In this document: positions 1 to 11,821 of the stretch, piece after piece
Layout: every line of letters begins with the position of its first letter
Position numbering within the stretch: position 1 is the stretch's first letter
DNA from: Hypericum androsaemum
Lineage: Eukaryota; Streptophyta; Magnoliopsida; Malpighiales; Hypericaceae
Reading direction: 5' to 3'
Length of the DNA stretch: 64,000 bases
NCBI GenBank assembly: GCA_963995505.1
Contig: OZ023198.1
Span: 9,105,141-9,169,140 of the forward strand
Notes under the pieces: generated by a model
Seen by the model: only the letters and a program-made list of their open reading frames with translations
Database searches by the model: none
Told to the model about the DNA's origin: nothing
Translations under genes and position numbers: made by a program

Positions 1-1365
1 CATTTTCCAATGTTCGTCTCCAACGATGATTTTCTCGGTAATTAAAGAAATTTGTGAGACAAAAAAATGACTTTCTCGCTAAATAAAGCATAATTGGAGA
101 CAAAAATAGGACAACCCATGTTATATGCACCCATTGCTAATTCCTTGCAAAAAAAAAATACAACTCCGATGCCCTTGGCAAATTCGCACACACATACCAC
201 CAGAATCGAGGATAATACCTCCAGCTCCTCCATCCTCGAGTTGTTCATCCAAGCTTCATTCTTGTTGAGCTTGACTAAGTCCTTTGAGATTCTCTTCCAA
301 GAGGCTAGAATCTCGCATCTGGGGGAAGATGAGTAATCTGGTCCTAAGGACTCGAGCAAACTCATATGTCTTTGAGATGATGAGGGAGGGGAGGCACCCA
401 TAGGGTTGCCAAGCCGAAGTCGGCATCACGCTACCATCTCCACAGCCACCAGCACACCATTCCAAGCATCATTGCCCATGGTAGATCGTCAGTGGGGACA
501 GTAGTGGATGAGATGTTGGTCCAAATCTACCTGCGGGGGTCTATCTCTATGTAGAAGTCATGTAGAGGCTGTGAAAGAATGGACTCTCATACTGCCTAAG
601 AAATTTTGCATTCACGAAACATATACATCAATTACTAAATATCAATGTCACACCTCGGACACGTACCTTCCTTTGTGAAGTGCCTTCATACATGCTCCGC
701 ATTTTTTATCAATCTATCATGACAAAATAATTATGTGAATAAACATATCTGCTCAGGAACCTGCATAGCTCATATCCGACTCCAGATCGGGTCAACTGGT
801 GGCATCGCCTCCTCACTTCACAAGTCTCTATACCAAGATTGTATGGAGAAGAGTCCATCCTGAGAGAGGCTCTAGGATAGTGTATTCGTCTAGGCCAGAG
901 AATCATGTAGAAGAATAGGTGTCAAGTGATATGGAGAAGAGTCCATCTTGTGCCAATTTTTCTTTTTGAAAAAAAAATCAATTTAAAGTGATTGTTGGCA
1001 TTAAGTTCTCGACGTCTGAGGGTGACCCTGGTGAGCATGTGGCGGCGCCAATGTTTGAAAAATTAGTGGTGCCGAGATTTGGAGTTGTTGGGGTTTTGTC
1101 CGAAGCTTGAGAGCTCAAGTCAGCCTCCGAAGTGAATCACTAGGGTAAGAAAAAAACCTTGAACCGCAGAAACATTTCAAACCGATTCAAAATTTTGGTT
1201 CTGCACCGAAACTATAAGAAATTTGATCCGGATTGATCCTTGCTATCTTTGAAAAACGGTTCTTAGTTTCAAGCCGAGTCCTTTTGCAAGAAATAATAAA
1301 GATCCAGACTAAATGACAATTTAGCCCTCACGTGACACAAAAAATAATTAGTTTCTTCACGGAGG
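1..1365. other. Unassigned AT-rich region
   Basis: No recognisable gene or complete mobile element is seen. A 119-codon minus-strand reading frame (401 down to 42) stays open but contains no motif I recognise, so I do not call it a gene. The 17-base string ATGGAGAAGAGTCCATC occurs twice, near 842 and 931, with different flanks. Around 1150-1260 there is GGTTC/GAACC-rich sequence that resembles the border of a degraded foldback element. Confidence 0.4.
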
Positions 1366-1724
1366 TAGACCTTACTATTGTTAGATTCCGGTTCTATTCG
1401 ATTTGATTCGTCAAAATTTTAATTTCATTCGTTAAAAATTCGATTAGTCAAAAATTTGATTCGAATTCGTTGGGAGTCAAATTGAATACAATTCAAGATA
1501 TCTAAAATTTGTCAAACCGGTGAATTTGATTCATGTGGAATTCGACTCGAATTTGTCAGTAAAAAGTAAAAAAATTGTTATTTAAATGCTATAAATATAT
1601 TTTTCTATTTTTCAAAATTTATACATTCCCATTTCAATTCTTTACTTCTTTCTATTGATAAATTGATCTATATATGTTCTCTCTGAAAATTAAATAATTA
1701 GCTATATTACTCATACAATTAGTG

Positions 1725-1930
1725 TGATACCTCGTTAATGATCTATTCTGTCTGAAACGCTTAAGTGATATTGATGGTACTATTCTTTTCTTTTCTGGCA
1801 CACATCCTGAGAGAACTCTAAGGTTAAACGTATTCGGCCGGGAGTAGGATCACGATGGGTGACCTCATGTGAAGTTTTTCGGGATGCGTGCGAGTAAGGA
1901 CAAAATACGCTGGAAAAGACCTGTGCTACA
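1725..1930 (+). repeat. Cassandra left LTR
   Basis: The LTR is 206 bp and begins TGTGATACC. The 5S-like portion is at about 1800-1880 and includes GGTTAAACG and GATGGGTGACCTC, equivalents of the internal 5S promoter boxes. It lacks a short CCATATCAATAAGG segment present in the right LTR. Confidence 0.9.
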
Positions 1931-2016
1931 TTTGGTATCATAGCAAATACAGTTTTGGGACTGTTCTGTGTTCTGTCTGGCGCGACGAGGACGTCGCTTA
2001 TTTAAGGAGGGGTGAA

Positions 2017-2225
2017 TGTGATACCTCGTAATGATCTATTCTGTCTGAAATACTTAAGTGGTATTGATTGGTACTATCCATATCAATAAGGTGCACCTTC
2101 TTTTCTGGCACACATCTTGAGAAAACTCCAAAGTTAAACGCGTTTGGTCGGGAGTAGGATCAGGATGGGTGACCTCCTGGGAAATTTTTTTGTGGAGACA
2201 GTCGGTCGAATCACGGAGTGTTACA
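2017..2225 (+). repeat. Cassandra right LTR
   Basis: The LTR is 209 bp. Its 5S-like region (about 2109-2190) is closer to plant 5S rRNA than the left LTR, with AAGTTAAACG and GATGGGTGACCTCCTGGGA intact. It is preceded by the purine tract AAGGAGGGGTGAA. Confidence 0.9.
2109..2190 (+). promoter_or_regulatory. 5S rRNA-like Pol III promoter in Cassandra LTR
   Basis: The A-box-like AAGTTAAACG and the C-box-like GGATGGGTGACCTCCTGGGA match plant 5S rRNA closely. In Cassandra these drive RNA polymerase III transcription; activity of this copy is inferred. This is not a 5S gene, because the 5' third of 5S rRNA is missing. Confidence 0.75.
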
Positions 2226-2989
2226 ATTAGTTAGAATATTAGTCACATCATTAATCACATTACTATTTAATTATTTTGTCAAGTAGAACAAACGATACAT
2301 TAATGTCCAATATATGCAACTCGGGAGATGACATTGATGTCTAATATGTGGAACTCAAAAAATTCACTATTATGCAATTTGATAATGTTTAGAAAAGTTG
2401 CTAGTCTGGAAATCGATATTAAAAATTATGCTTAGACAATGGTAACAAATTACACAACTAAGAAATTATGCTTCTAACGTAATTTTTAAAATAATCTACA
2501 TAACTTTGGATTAGTCCAAGCACCAAATATTAAATCATTCAGTTTCAAAATGCAAGATATAAAAATCTCATCTTATTTTACGACTGAAAGCATAATTTAT
2601 ACCATACTCTAAATTAACAAATTATAGTTTGTCTAAGTTCAATTTAAGATACTGATTCATTTAATAACTTATTAAATAAAAGTTGAGATAAGATGAATAA
2701 ATAAACATAAATATTTCTTGCAATGTTAAGGTAGTACAAACCCTGATCCTAACCCTAAGGCATAATCTTAACTATAATCCTAAAAGGAATTAATTCGAAT
2801 TTTATTCGAATTCTATTCAAATTCTACAGTTCACAATTAATATTCAAATTTATCATTGAACGAATCGAATACGGTTCAAAATTTTGATTCATTCAAATTC
2901 AAACGAATTTGAACAACGGTTAGGCATGAATCTTCCAACTACTTCTATTTATGATGCGAGTCACCAAGCTCTCTTTAATTACTAAAGAC

Positions 2990-4210
2990 AATATTATTTT
3001 CTACTCGTCATTTTTCTGTCATTTCCTTGCATGCTACATACTGTCGCAAAGAATTCATCAATTTTTGGTTTGTGATTTTGAACCGGAATTGAACCAAATT
3101 TTTAGGTCCTGAACTGGTCTAGAATCGGGAAAGAACTGGCTCAGATCGGGTCCCATAATTTCATTTTTTTTTTTGGTTCCCGATTCTTTTGATTTGGTGT
3201 GGTTTGGATCATTTGCTCCCTGAACTCCTCGGGTTAACAAATGGGTGGCACAACAACGGAGGTTTTAAAAACGAAGTAGACTTTAGGTTTTTTTATACTA
3301 CCTCATATCTAGATATCTATTAAATTCACTAATTTATATTCATGTAAAATTTAAATTTTAAAAAGTGACAAAATTATACCAACAAATATTAGCACGGTTA
3401 CATTTCCAACGGTTCAAGCTCCATACGTTTTTAGCGTAAGCTTCATACTTCTTAGTTTAGCTTCATACTTTTCTTAGTTTAGCTTCATACTTTTCTTAGT
3501 TTAACTAGAACTTACTTCTTAGTTTAACTAGAACTTACTAGACTTTCGTTAAATGTAGGTAACGGTTGTGTCGTGGTTGAATTAGGTCCCATGTTTGGAC
3601 AAGACAAAGGCATTACTTCTCCTAGAAACGGTCAACAAGCCACTATTTGGTTAAGACCGGGAATCGTGCTTAGGGAAAATGTGGCATGGTGTTCTATGTC
3701 CTAGCAACCCACTATTATAAAGCTCAAGATGAATTATAATTCGTTTTCATCGTGGGTCAATTTTTGGAGGTCCGAATCTATCACAGAAGGTCAAAAAATA
3801 TTTATCGAAGACTAGATGTTCTAGAATTCTCCACAAAATGCCAAGGGGCCTTAATGAAATCCCTTCACCTGCTTTTGTGTCTTTGGTTTGCTTGGCCACT
3901 TATATATGATGAAGTTGTTGAGGTGTTGACTCGAAATCGTTATGTCGAAGTAATTTTGGTTCTACAGGAATTTCATTATTCAACTTCTAGTTGATTAAGA
4001 AAAATTTTATGGTTATAGTAGGGTTAGTATATAAATAAATAGGGTTACTCTAATCCTAGGTAAGCTTGGGAAGTGATTGAAAAAGGGGCAACTCATCAAT
4101 AAGATCTCTCTTCTCGACATAGACAATTTGTCGAATAATATAAATATCTTGTTCCATTGCATTCTTGTTTTCTTGCCAAGATGGTGGCTACAATTCGCTT
4201 GCGCTAGGTG
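2990..4210. other. Non-coding stretch with short tandem repeat
   Basis: No gene is recognised. A tandem repeat of about 23 bp (AGCTTCATACTTTTCTTAGTTT and variants) lies at about 3437-3538. An 80-codon plus-strand frame at 3752-3994 has no known motif and no supporting context. Confidence 0.4.
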
Positions 4211-4405
4211 GATAGCAAAACCTCATGGCATATGAGGTTAGAACATATGAAGGAATGGGATCGCTAAGTTTTGACATAAATAGATTGAGTGCAGCTGAGA
4301 TAGTTTTTGGAATGAAAATTCACAGATACAAAATTAGTAAGGAGCTATGATTATCTCACGGCATGTACAAAACAAATATATCGGGTAGGTTTGACACTGG
4401 AAATG
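4211..4405 (+). pseudogene. Copia pol relic (integrase front fused to RT tail)
   Basis: The translation at 4211 reads TSWHMRLEHMKEWDR, the histidine-bearing GAG-pre-integrase motif of Ty1/Copia. Shortly after, in another frame, FGMKIHRYKISKEL-stop-LSHGMY matches the late RT segment usually written as a GMEIHRD...LWLSQ pattern. In an intact element these lie more than 1 kb apart, so an internal deletion joined them. In-frame stops and a frame change show decay. No LTRs were identified around it. Confidence 0.7.
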
Positions 4406-5185
4406 ACAACCGTTAATTAAACCACGAGAAAATCATATTCAATCTCATTCAAGGATTAATAGTAATATTCATAACATGGGGTTCTACATTCTAGGACAAA
4501 ACGATGTCCGATGTATGGTATGACTTATAGATCGATCAGAGATTGGTTTCTTTTCTTTCTATTTTATATGCTTCCCATGGCGTACTACTACTACCTGGTA
4601 CTACTATTTATCGGACGCCTAGGAAGAGGATGGGCTTCAAGGTCGACTACGACGCGCTGGAGAGACAGGGGTCCCAAATTATTTTGGGAGCCGCGATGAG
4701 GGTGATTATGATGATTATTACGACACCTACTAAATTCATGCATTTTTTTCCTAGTTGTTAATTATTTTGTTTCAGAATACATAGCATTTTTTGTGAGATT
4801 CTGATTTTGGTGTTGTGGGGGTGCGGTTGTTGCGGGAGGAGGAGTGGATGTCTAGATGACAGCCACATCAGTGAAATCAGAAGTGCCCGTACCTCTTATT
4901 AATTTTAATTTTAATTTTTTCGTTATCGACAGGATTAACCATCATCGATAATGAAATGATGTTTAGTGAGTCTAGCATAAGAAAATAAAAATAACCCTTC
5001 AAAAAAGCATTAGAAAATTAGTTACAACTTATTAACCATTACTATTTTTTAGCCGATCAAACCACCAAAGCACAGCTGACAAACAGAACAGCAAATTTAC
5101 AAAGAAAAAAAATGACACATGGATCTCTGAAGCTATGTTTTTAAAAATGGATCTCTGAGGCAGTCCAGATTTCTAGCCTCATGAG
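4406..5185. other. Intergenic, 3' side of BAHD gene
   Basis: No domain was recognised. This region includes the presumed 3' UTR and terminator of the minus-strand BAHD gene, but no convincing polyadenylation signal could be chosen. Confidence 0.35.
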
Positions 5186-7374
5186 TTACAAGGAAGAAAT
5201 GATAGGTTTGGTTTGAGGCTCACCATCTCCACCAGGTTTGCCCTTGAACATTTTGTCCAATTCCTTTGCAAACCTATCCATCGCGGGAGCAGCCAAGCAA
5301 ATTGGCAACAAGATGCCTTTCTCCCCTTTCTTGCTAGTAATTGGTATGAAAAAACTTCCAACAGGAACGGCTTTGGCTGGCCCACCATATACAGCCTGAT
5401 CCCACCCAAAATCAATCTCTTCTAACCCGACACGTGTGACATCAGATATAACAATGGAGCCCTCCAATGTTACGCAAGGCCTGCCATTAATAACCATAAA
5501 GTCTGCCAATGATCTCATGTACTCCTCAGTAACACGATCTTTTGTCTTTTGGACTAACTCAAGTGCGTATCCTAACGGATTTTTGGACAAGTTTCCCGCG
5601 GTTGCAACAGCCACGGGAAACGCAAACGCGTTGCCGTAGTACCCTTTAGGCAATTGAGAGTTGAATTCCTTGTTTCGTACGTTGACGGTGTAGATCATAC
5701 GCATTTCCTGGTCGGGGTCTTGTTGGATTGCTATTGTACGACATTTCCAAAAGAAAGCTGTTAGTATCTCGAAAGTCGAGCATTGTCGGAGATGTGGAGG
5801 CACATGGGATCGAAGCACGGAGATGGCGTGTGGGCCGAAAAAGAATGATCTTTGGGAGATGTTGTCCATATTAAGAGCAATTATGGCTTTGTTGCCATTT
5901 GCTTCTTCATACTCTCGATGGATGCATGTCACGTGCGGAGGATCTCGTGCGTTGAGAACTTGTCGCTCCCATACAGGTGGGACGATGGATGTGTTTGCTC
6001 TACGCGCGATTTCAGCCATAGTTTTTAGAAATTGGGCTAGCCCAAAGCCATCAGTCATTGTATGGTTGAATCGTATAGTGAAGATGAAACCACGGCATAC
6101 GAGACTCGTTACCTGTAAAAATTGTGAGAAATGTCAAATACATTAGAGATGATCATAAATGATTATAAGAAGATATTTTTTTCAATAACTTTTTTCCATT
6201 TTTAGAATTTCAACTCTGGTCATGAATTACTATCTCAAAGCCTTAATATACTTTTTACCATTTCTTTTATTGTATCTTATTATTCTAATCGTGAAAACGA
6301 ATTAACAAACTGATACTCTACGATTTCCCTTTATATCTCGTCATACCTTCAGATATTTTTTTAAAAACTCTTGGTATTAGATGATGTCATGAAACATGCT
6401 TATTTTTCATTGAAAATTATAGGGTCGTATTTATCGTTTTAGGAGGATTACAAAGTATATGGGTGCGATGTTGTTCCATGAAATGTTTTGACATTTTAAA
6501 TTTGTGGTAAAAAGTAGAGACATTTAAAAAGTAGTTCAACAATTAATGCCGGTTTTTCTGACTGTATATACAGTTTGGATCTTACAGTACCATATTTTCT
6601 GATTCATTATACATACTATTATCAATTCCTATAGATACTATTGATTATAAAAAATGGCTGGATATATTTTCAGACGAAACAAAGATAATTTTATATAAAT
6701 AAACAATACGCTAGAAACCTAATTCAAAGAAATCAGACAGATCCTGACAAACCTAATTTAATATAGGAAAAAAATACGTTAGAAAACTGATTCAAATTGA
6801 AATCAGGTAGATCTTAAAAGGGAGAAATTTCTACCTGCCAAATTGTAATACTGTTAAGTTTTTAAAATTAAAACTCGAGATGTATTGGTCATATGTACAT
6901 AAGTCATGCGTATGAAAATAGTACCTGTACAAGCAACAAGGGGCAATCAATAATACCAGCGGAACCAGGGACATCGAAGAGCAACTCCTCGAAGCAAGGA
7001 AACGGAGGATGAAGAGCGTCACTCAACTGGTCAAGAGTAACATCCGCATCGGCCTCGATGAAGATGACACCCTCACCGGTACACTCCACGACAAGTTTCT
7101 TGTTCGGACCTTCCCTGAGCCGACCAGCGAAAGGGTAGTAAGGCACCAGTGTTTCTCTAAGTGCTTCCCTTATCACCTTCACAGGGTCTTTCCCTTCCAT
7201 GGCGGGGCTGCTGCGGTAAACAAGGATGTTGGAGATGTGGCAATGGAGGGTTGCTTGGTCGTCGATGTCGGATAGTGGTTTGAACTCGTGTGGGGTGGGC
7301 TTGGATGGGGCTATGAGCTCGGGTTCACGCCTATGGACCTTGAACACTAGGTTGGTGAGGGGTAGAAGAGCCAT
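5186..7374 (-). CDS. BAHD alcohol acyltransferase, two exons
   Basis: This is a probable cytosolic BAHD acyltransferase of the benzyl-alcohol benzoyltransferase / methanol anthraniloyltransferase type, which transfers an acyl group from acyl-CoA to an alcohol. Exon 1 is 7374-6925 (150 codons), starting at [11 protein letters not shown]; exon 2 is 6112-5186 (308 codons plus stop). The 812-bp intron has GT at 6924 and CAG at 6113. It falls after LLLVQ, a position I recall as usual for this clade. The protein is 458 aa, normal for the family. The catalytic HxxxD is HTMTD at residues 167-171, and the structural motif reads DFGWD at 384-388 instead of the common DFGWG, with YGGPAK following. No signal peptide is seen. 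The C-terminus is SSL, only weakly like a peroxisomal signal. A decayed paralogue lies at 52880-54690. The exact acyl donor and alcohol cannot be told from sequence. Confidence 0.92.
6113..6924 (-). other. Intron of the BAHD gene
   Basis: An AT-rich 812-bp intron with canonical GTAC...TTTTACAG ends on the coding strand. No nested element was identified. Confidence 0.85.
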
Positions 7375-7446
7375 CACAAATTAACACTTGATGAGAAACT
7401 TCTAAGGTGAATAATTGTGGTAAACTCTTAATTATGAAGCCACCAA

Positions 7447-7454
7447 TTTATAGA
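7447..7454 (-). promoter_or_regulatory. TATA box of the BAHD gene
   Basis: CTATAAAT on the minus strand lies about 75 bases upstream of the ATG, giving a short 5' leader. Assigned by position and sequence only. Confidence 0.55.
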
Positions 7455-7518
7455 GGTAAATATTAAATATCTTTCTGGTTCATTTATTTACGAAGTTGGT
7501 AATGATACCATGTTCTAA

Positions 7519-7690
7519 ATCTACCAATCGGGTTAGTTGAATTGGTCAAGACTCTTTGGAAATGAACAAACGAGATTCAAATCTCCCATATCGATTTCTC
7601 GATACATTAAAAGAACAATGTTTTGAATCTATTAAGTAGTACCTCTGGATTTCCCTTTTGTCAATGAAAGGGCAGGTGGAATCAAATTTC
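7519..7690 (+). mobile_element. Possible SINE remnant
   Basis: The stretch has a tRNA-like internal promoter: TTAGTTGAATTGG resembling an A box and AGATTCAAATCTC resembling a B box about 40 bases later. No poly(A) tail or target duplication was found, so this is tentative. Confidence 0.3.
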
Positions 7691-9205
7691 CATATAATAT
7701 TTTTCGGTTTATACTATCTGATATCTGATCTATTAGATCAATTAATTTAGATTCGAGTCGGGTAGGTCCAAATTTTCGTATTATATTAACGTTGTCATTT
7801 TAAGGAAAGTCAATGCTAATAAGTTATGACCTTAAAATTGGAAGTGGTTGAACGGCTCACATGGTCGGGCTAAGTGACAGGGGAGGAAACTGAGGAATAT
7901 TCGGTGCTCCCATGCAACCTTTTGGTTTATTGGATCTTTCGTTAAAACAAAAAACTGTATCTATAACTTAAATTATACTAATGCAACTTAATTGACTTTG
8001 TGGAAGAAAAAAACCATATTCAACTTAAATCTGAATTGATGAATCTAATAAATTTCTGAATATTTATTAAAATAGTATAGTCCTCAAAGTTGGAATTCAA
8101 AAGAGTTGATAGACCATTTACTCGCTCTTTAGGCTGATAAGAATATTGGAGGTGAACATTTTGAACTGACAATAAATAAATCGAATTCACATCATATGAA
8201 TCTAGATTTAAATCTATTTGTTTAAAAGTAGATCCATGCATGGATCTAAATTTTACAAATCTTTTATTTTAGGATCTAGATTCAAATCTATAGAAACTAG
8301 ACAAAATTCAATTTAAATTATGGCATCATTTCAATAAATCAAATGCATAAATTAAAACAATAATAAATCAATAATGGCAAAACCTGTTTTGAAGGCGTCC
8401 TCTAAGTTTACATTTTCATAATTAAAGAAAGTAGTTAGTAGAATTATAATTCAAAGAGCTAGTTACTCTCAAAAAATAATATTAAAATTACGTCCATGAG
8501 AACTGGTTAAATCAAACAAAAACTATAAAACTAGTTTAAAGTTACTGGAGTAAGTATGATAATTAAATATAATGTAAGTTTATTTTGTTATAAATATATT
8601 ATAATATGGACTTTGATTTAAATATGGATCTCAAACTGCATTTAGATCTGGATTAGTATTCAGATGTAATTTTAGGATCTTCAATTGCAACAACAAAAAA
8701 ATTTAGGATCTTCAATTGCAACTATACGTCTACGAATATTCATCATTTACCATAAATTTTTTATTAAGTGAATCATCAAAAACTTCATATAAAATTACAT
8801 TTTGAAATTTCTTGTGTCTACGGTTTAAGTTACGATTTTTGTTCAAAACCGTACTGCAATCAGCCCTACGAATAGCCAAAGAATTAGATAATTGTATGGT
8901 TTTCTGAACATAATAACTCACAACGTTTAGATAACAAAAAACCAACAAAATCTCAATGTTTTTAATAGGAGGTGACCCAAAAATATTCAATGTTTTAGTT
9001 TACCCAATTTACCCGGTCGAGTCACTGGTCGGATCGGGACCTTTTTATTTTACACTAATAATTATTAAATATGGTAAAATAAATTTTATTTAGCATAAAG
9101 ATAATAAAATACTAAATAAGTTCAAATATTTACCAACTTTGGTATACGACTTATTCAAACTAAAACTTTTAATATTTATTTAACAAGTTTAGAAGTATAT
9201 AAAGA
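7691..9205. other. AT-rich intergenic DNA
   Basis: No gene is seen. The string TTTAGGATCTTCAATTGCAA is repeated at about 8671 and 8701. The sequence is otherwise unremarkable and very AT-rich. Confidence 0.4.
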
Positions 9206-10297
9206 TAATAATACAAATTTTCTTATTTGACATATTAGTCAAATTTGCTTAACTTAGTTGACATATTATTAATAATTATTGAAAAGACAAGTTTATCGTG
9301 ATCCAAAAATGATGTACACGCTCCGAGCGTGAAAGTGGAGGTATTGGTTCTATATGAAATCAGATAAAATGAAAAAATAAATATTAATTTTTAATGATCC
9401 TCGCAAACTAGGTCATCCGGAAGTATCTGATTATATAGTCTAACCAGATTTTGAATAGTCAAACTGCTCTTCAATTTTTTTTTCAAAAATTGACCAAAGA
9501 TTGGTTATGAGTAGCGATATGACCGTGATTTTGAAAACATTCCACATTCTTATAGAGAAAGAGAATTGTGTAAAGGTTACTGTATTTTTAATAAATGTTG
9601 GGACTTATTGATAATACACTATATTATAATTGTGCGATTACCATACTAAAATTCAACATGAACAAGTCTTTTCCTCGTTAAAATATTTCGGGGAAATCCG
9701 CCTAGGAAGGGTAAAAACTGATAGGTGCCTGAATTTTAGTATAATAGACTAGAAAGTCCAACAACTAATTGTCCCTAAAGTTTGAAGAATCAAATCAATC
9801 AGTCCTTGTCATTAATAAAACCCTTAAAATCTTTCGATATCCCAAAAATACCCCTTTGTAAAATCAAAGTAAAAAAATGTGGCACTCATAAAATATCCAA
9901 ACTTAACTGTTTTTTCCGGCAGCCAAAGAAGACCAAGATATCCAAAAAAAACTCTACGATCAAAATCTCCGTCAAATTGCACATACCAGCACATCAACAA
10001 ACTTTCTCTTAAAAAAACACATCAACAAACTCAATTCCATTCACTAAAAAAACAAACTCAATTTTTTACCACTAGTGAGAGTCCCAAAACCCTCAAACCC
10101 CCTATCTTTAACACAAAATACCAAAGACCCAAGTTTTTTTAACCCATCGTTTCTAGTTTCATGAAGATCATAAAACATTTATTTATCTGCTTGATGACAG
10201 AAGAGCTGGAGGGGCTAGTAATCATGTACACAAAGTTGAGGTTGCCATCTCCAACTTCTTTGATCTGCGAGTCATTTAGGTTGCTCCTGACCTTGTC
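9206..10297. repeat. Duplicated block X, copy 1
   Basis: The block aligns co-linearly with 16281-17380 (for example AACTTAGTTGACATATTA, GATGTACACGCTCC/AATGTACACGCTCC, CATTCCACATTCTTATAGA/CATTCCAAATTGTTATAGA). It includes the left 590 bp of a Pack-MULE-like element beginning near 9709. Homology stops at about 10297, where unrelated DNA begins, so the right half of that element is missing here. Confidence 0.85.
9709..10297 (-). mobile_element. Truncated Pack-MULE-like element with kinase fragment (copy 1)
   Basis: The left TIR (GGGTAAAAACTGATAGGTGCC onward) matches that of the complete element at 16791-17783. The inner edge at about 10180-10297 carries the same minus-strand methylthioribose-kinase fragment ([18 protein letters not shown]). 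The right TIR is absent, so this copy is broken. Confidence 0.7.
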
Positions 10298-10469
10298 GAA
10301 TTATAAAATTATTCAAAAAATGTCGATTCAATTTATTTGATATAATTTTTATATCCAAATTTAAATTCGAATTATAAATTGTGAGATATTTGATTTTTCA
10401 AATTTTGATACAGGTAATATAAACTATATAATTCAACGAAACGAAATATTTGGAAAATCCTTTGCAGTA

Positions 10470-10700
10470 AGGTTGACCATAAAATGAATCCGATTCTAAT
10501 CCAATTGGATTAGATTCGTTAGAAATTTGATTCGAATTCGAGCTGATTCATACCAATTTAACATGAATTCGACAGTTTATAATTCATATTAAATTTGTTA
10601 TTAGAAAAATTAAATACAATCATAATTTTGATAATTCAAATTTGACAATTATAATTTAAATTCGATACAATTTAATTCGTGAACACCCTACCCTCAAGCT
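10470..10700. mobile_element. ATTCG-rich MITE-like element
   Basis: About 230 bp rich in ATTCGAATT motifs, with TAAGGTTGACCATAAAATGAAT at the left and ATTCGTGAACACCCTA at the right; the ends are roughly inverted and resemble hAT termini. No target duplication was found. Confidence 0.4.
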
Positions 10701-10940
10701 AATCAACATAACATAACAAAAAATATTGTCGAGCGTTATAGATTTATGGGAGTAGTAGGCCTCCAATCCAACAATTAACTATGTAACTTTAAAAAAAATT
10801 ATATTCAAAGTTAAATATTGTCAAGTGATATAGATTACCAAAAAATTCAAATTGCTTCCATGCAAAATAATAAAACAGCTGTCAATTCCACGACTTTTTC
10901 CCGGAGGAGACCGGCGTTAAGGCTATTTATATATTTTTTA

Positions 10941-11408
10941 CATGGTTTTAAAAAACGACCCGGAGGCCGACCCGGGATTTCTCCCGTCCTCCGGGTCGGC
11001 CGGTCGGACCGGGCGAACCACCGGTCGGACCAAAATTTTTTTATTTTTAAATATTTTAAATAATATATATATGTATGTTAAAATATACTTATTTTTCATA
11101 CCAAAAAAAGTAGACTTAATTTTTTATCTCTCCACTCTATAAATCTACTTTATTTATTTATTTATTACTTTATAAATTTGTCAAATCAATTTTTTTTCTT
11201 CGAAAACTACAAAAAAAAATCAATTTTGCCCATTTTTGTACTAACCGGGTTCGACCGGTCAGAATGGACCTCAAAATTGGCCGGTCCGACCGGATTTGGT
11301 CCGGTTAGTACGGACCCCTGTCAAATGCCTAAAAACGACCCGGCCTAGTGCCCGATTCGCGGTCCAACCGGTTGGACCACCGGTCGGACCGCATTTTTTA
11401 AAACCATG
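10941..11408. mobile_element. hAT-like MITE, GGTCCGACCGGT family (copy 1)
   Basis: A 468-bp foldback element starting CATGGTTTTAAAA and ending in its inverse TTTTAAAACCATG. The arms are GC-rich with GGTCCGACCGGT-type motifs around an AT-rich core. The exact 8-bp target duplication ATTTTTTA (10933-10940, 11409-11416) fits hAT transposition. A sister copy lies at 24133-24573. Confidence 0.8.
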
Positions 11409-11416
11409 ATTTTTTA

Positions 11417-11799
11417 GCCTTTTCTTGTACTTCAGTGGCTTGGAAATTTTCTTCTTTCTATTCTAGCCGTAAAAAAAATTGACGAGACCGACGATTACAA
11501 TCTCACGAAAAGATGAGAAGGAATCTTGTGCTTAGTAAAATGTATTCGGCATGAATTTTTATATATAGGGGCTCCCATTTCAAAAAAATGAAAAATTGAA
11601 AATGATTCCCCCATGCATTATGACCATGTTGCGCTTTATGGACGGAGAACTTGATGTCTCCGTCGATGGGCAGAAAGGTCTTCCAAAATCTCGGTACTGT
11701 TATGTGTCACTTTCAATCAAAAGTAAAAATCCTGAAGGACTACTGTTAGGCAATTATTTATTAGGTTGTGTTTTCACAAAAATTTGAGTTTTGTTCTCC
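11417..11799. other. Intergenic
   Basis: A 63-codon plus-strand frame at 11596-11787 is open but unrecognised. Nothing else is identified. Confidence 0.35.
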
Positions 11800-11821
11800 C
11801 TTTTAATTGGCTGTCATTTTA

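Larger units (their letters stand above)
1725..2225 (+). mobile_element. Cassandra-type TRIM retrotransposon (complete)
   Basis: This is a 501-bp terminal-repeat retrotransposon in miniature with no coding capacity. The left LTR (1725-1930) and right LTR (2017-2225) both start TGTGATACCTCG and end in TACA. The 86-bp internal part starts with TGGTATCATAGC at 1933, one mismatch from the usual initiator-Met tRNA primer site, and ends with a purine tract before the right LTR. The 5-bp target duplication ATTAG lies at 1720-1724 and 2226-2230. Each LTR contains a 5S rRNA-like stretch, the defining Cassandra trait. Mobilisation would need another element's proteins. The LTRs differ by substitutions and indels, so the copy is not recent. 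Confidence 0.93.
1369..2924. mobile_element. ATTCG-rich foldback element interrupted by Cassandra
   Basis: Both ends are dense in ATTCGAATTCG-type palindromes (1390-1560 and 2785-2915). The outer edges are weakly inverted: CTTACTATTGTTAG on the left matches the reverse complement of the AACAACGGTTAGG edge on the right. The same motif style recurs at 10470-10700 and 61218-61694. The Cassandra element sits inside and is younger. No target duplication could be read, so the ends are approximate. Confidence 0.45.

Noticed and set aside
42..401. 119-codon minus-strand frame as a gene
   Set aside because: No motif, no promoter or splice evidence, and overlapping frames are open on the other strand.
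1797..1890. 5S rRNA gene
   Set aside because: Only the central and 3' parts resemble 5S, and they lie inside paired LTRs with a target duplication, so this is Cassandra and not a ribosomal gene.
7519..7690. A functional tRNA gene
   Set aside because: Only box-like strings are present; no acceptor stem or anticodon arm can be drawn.
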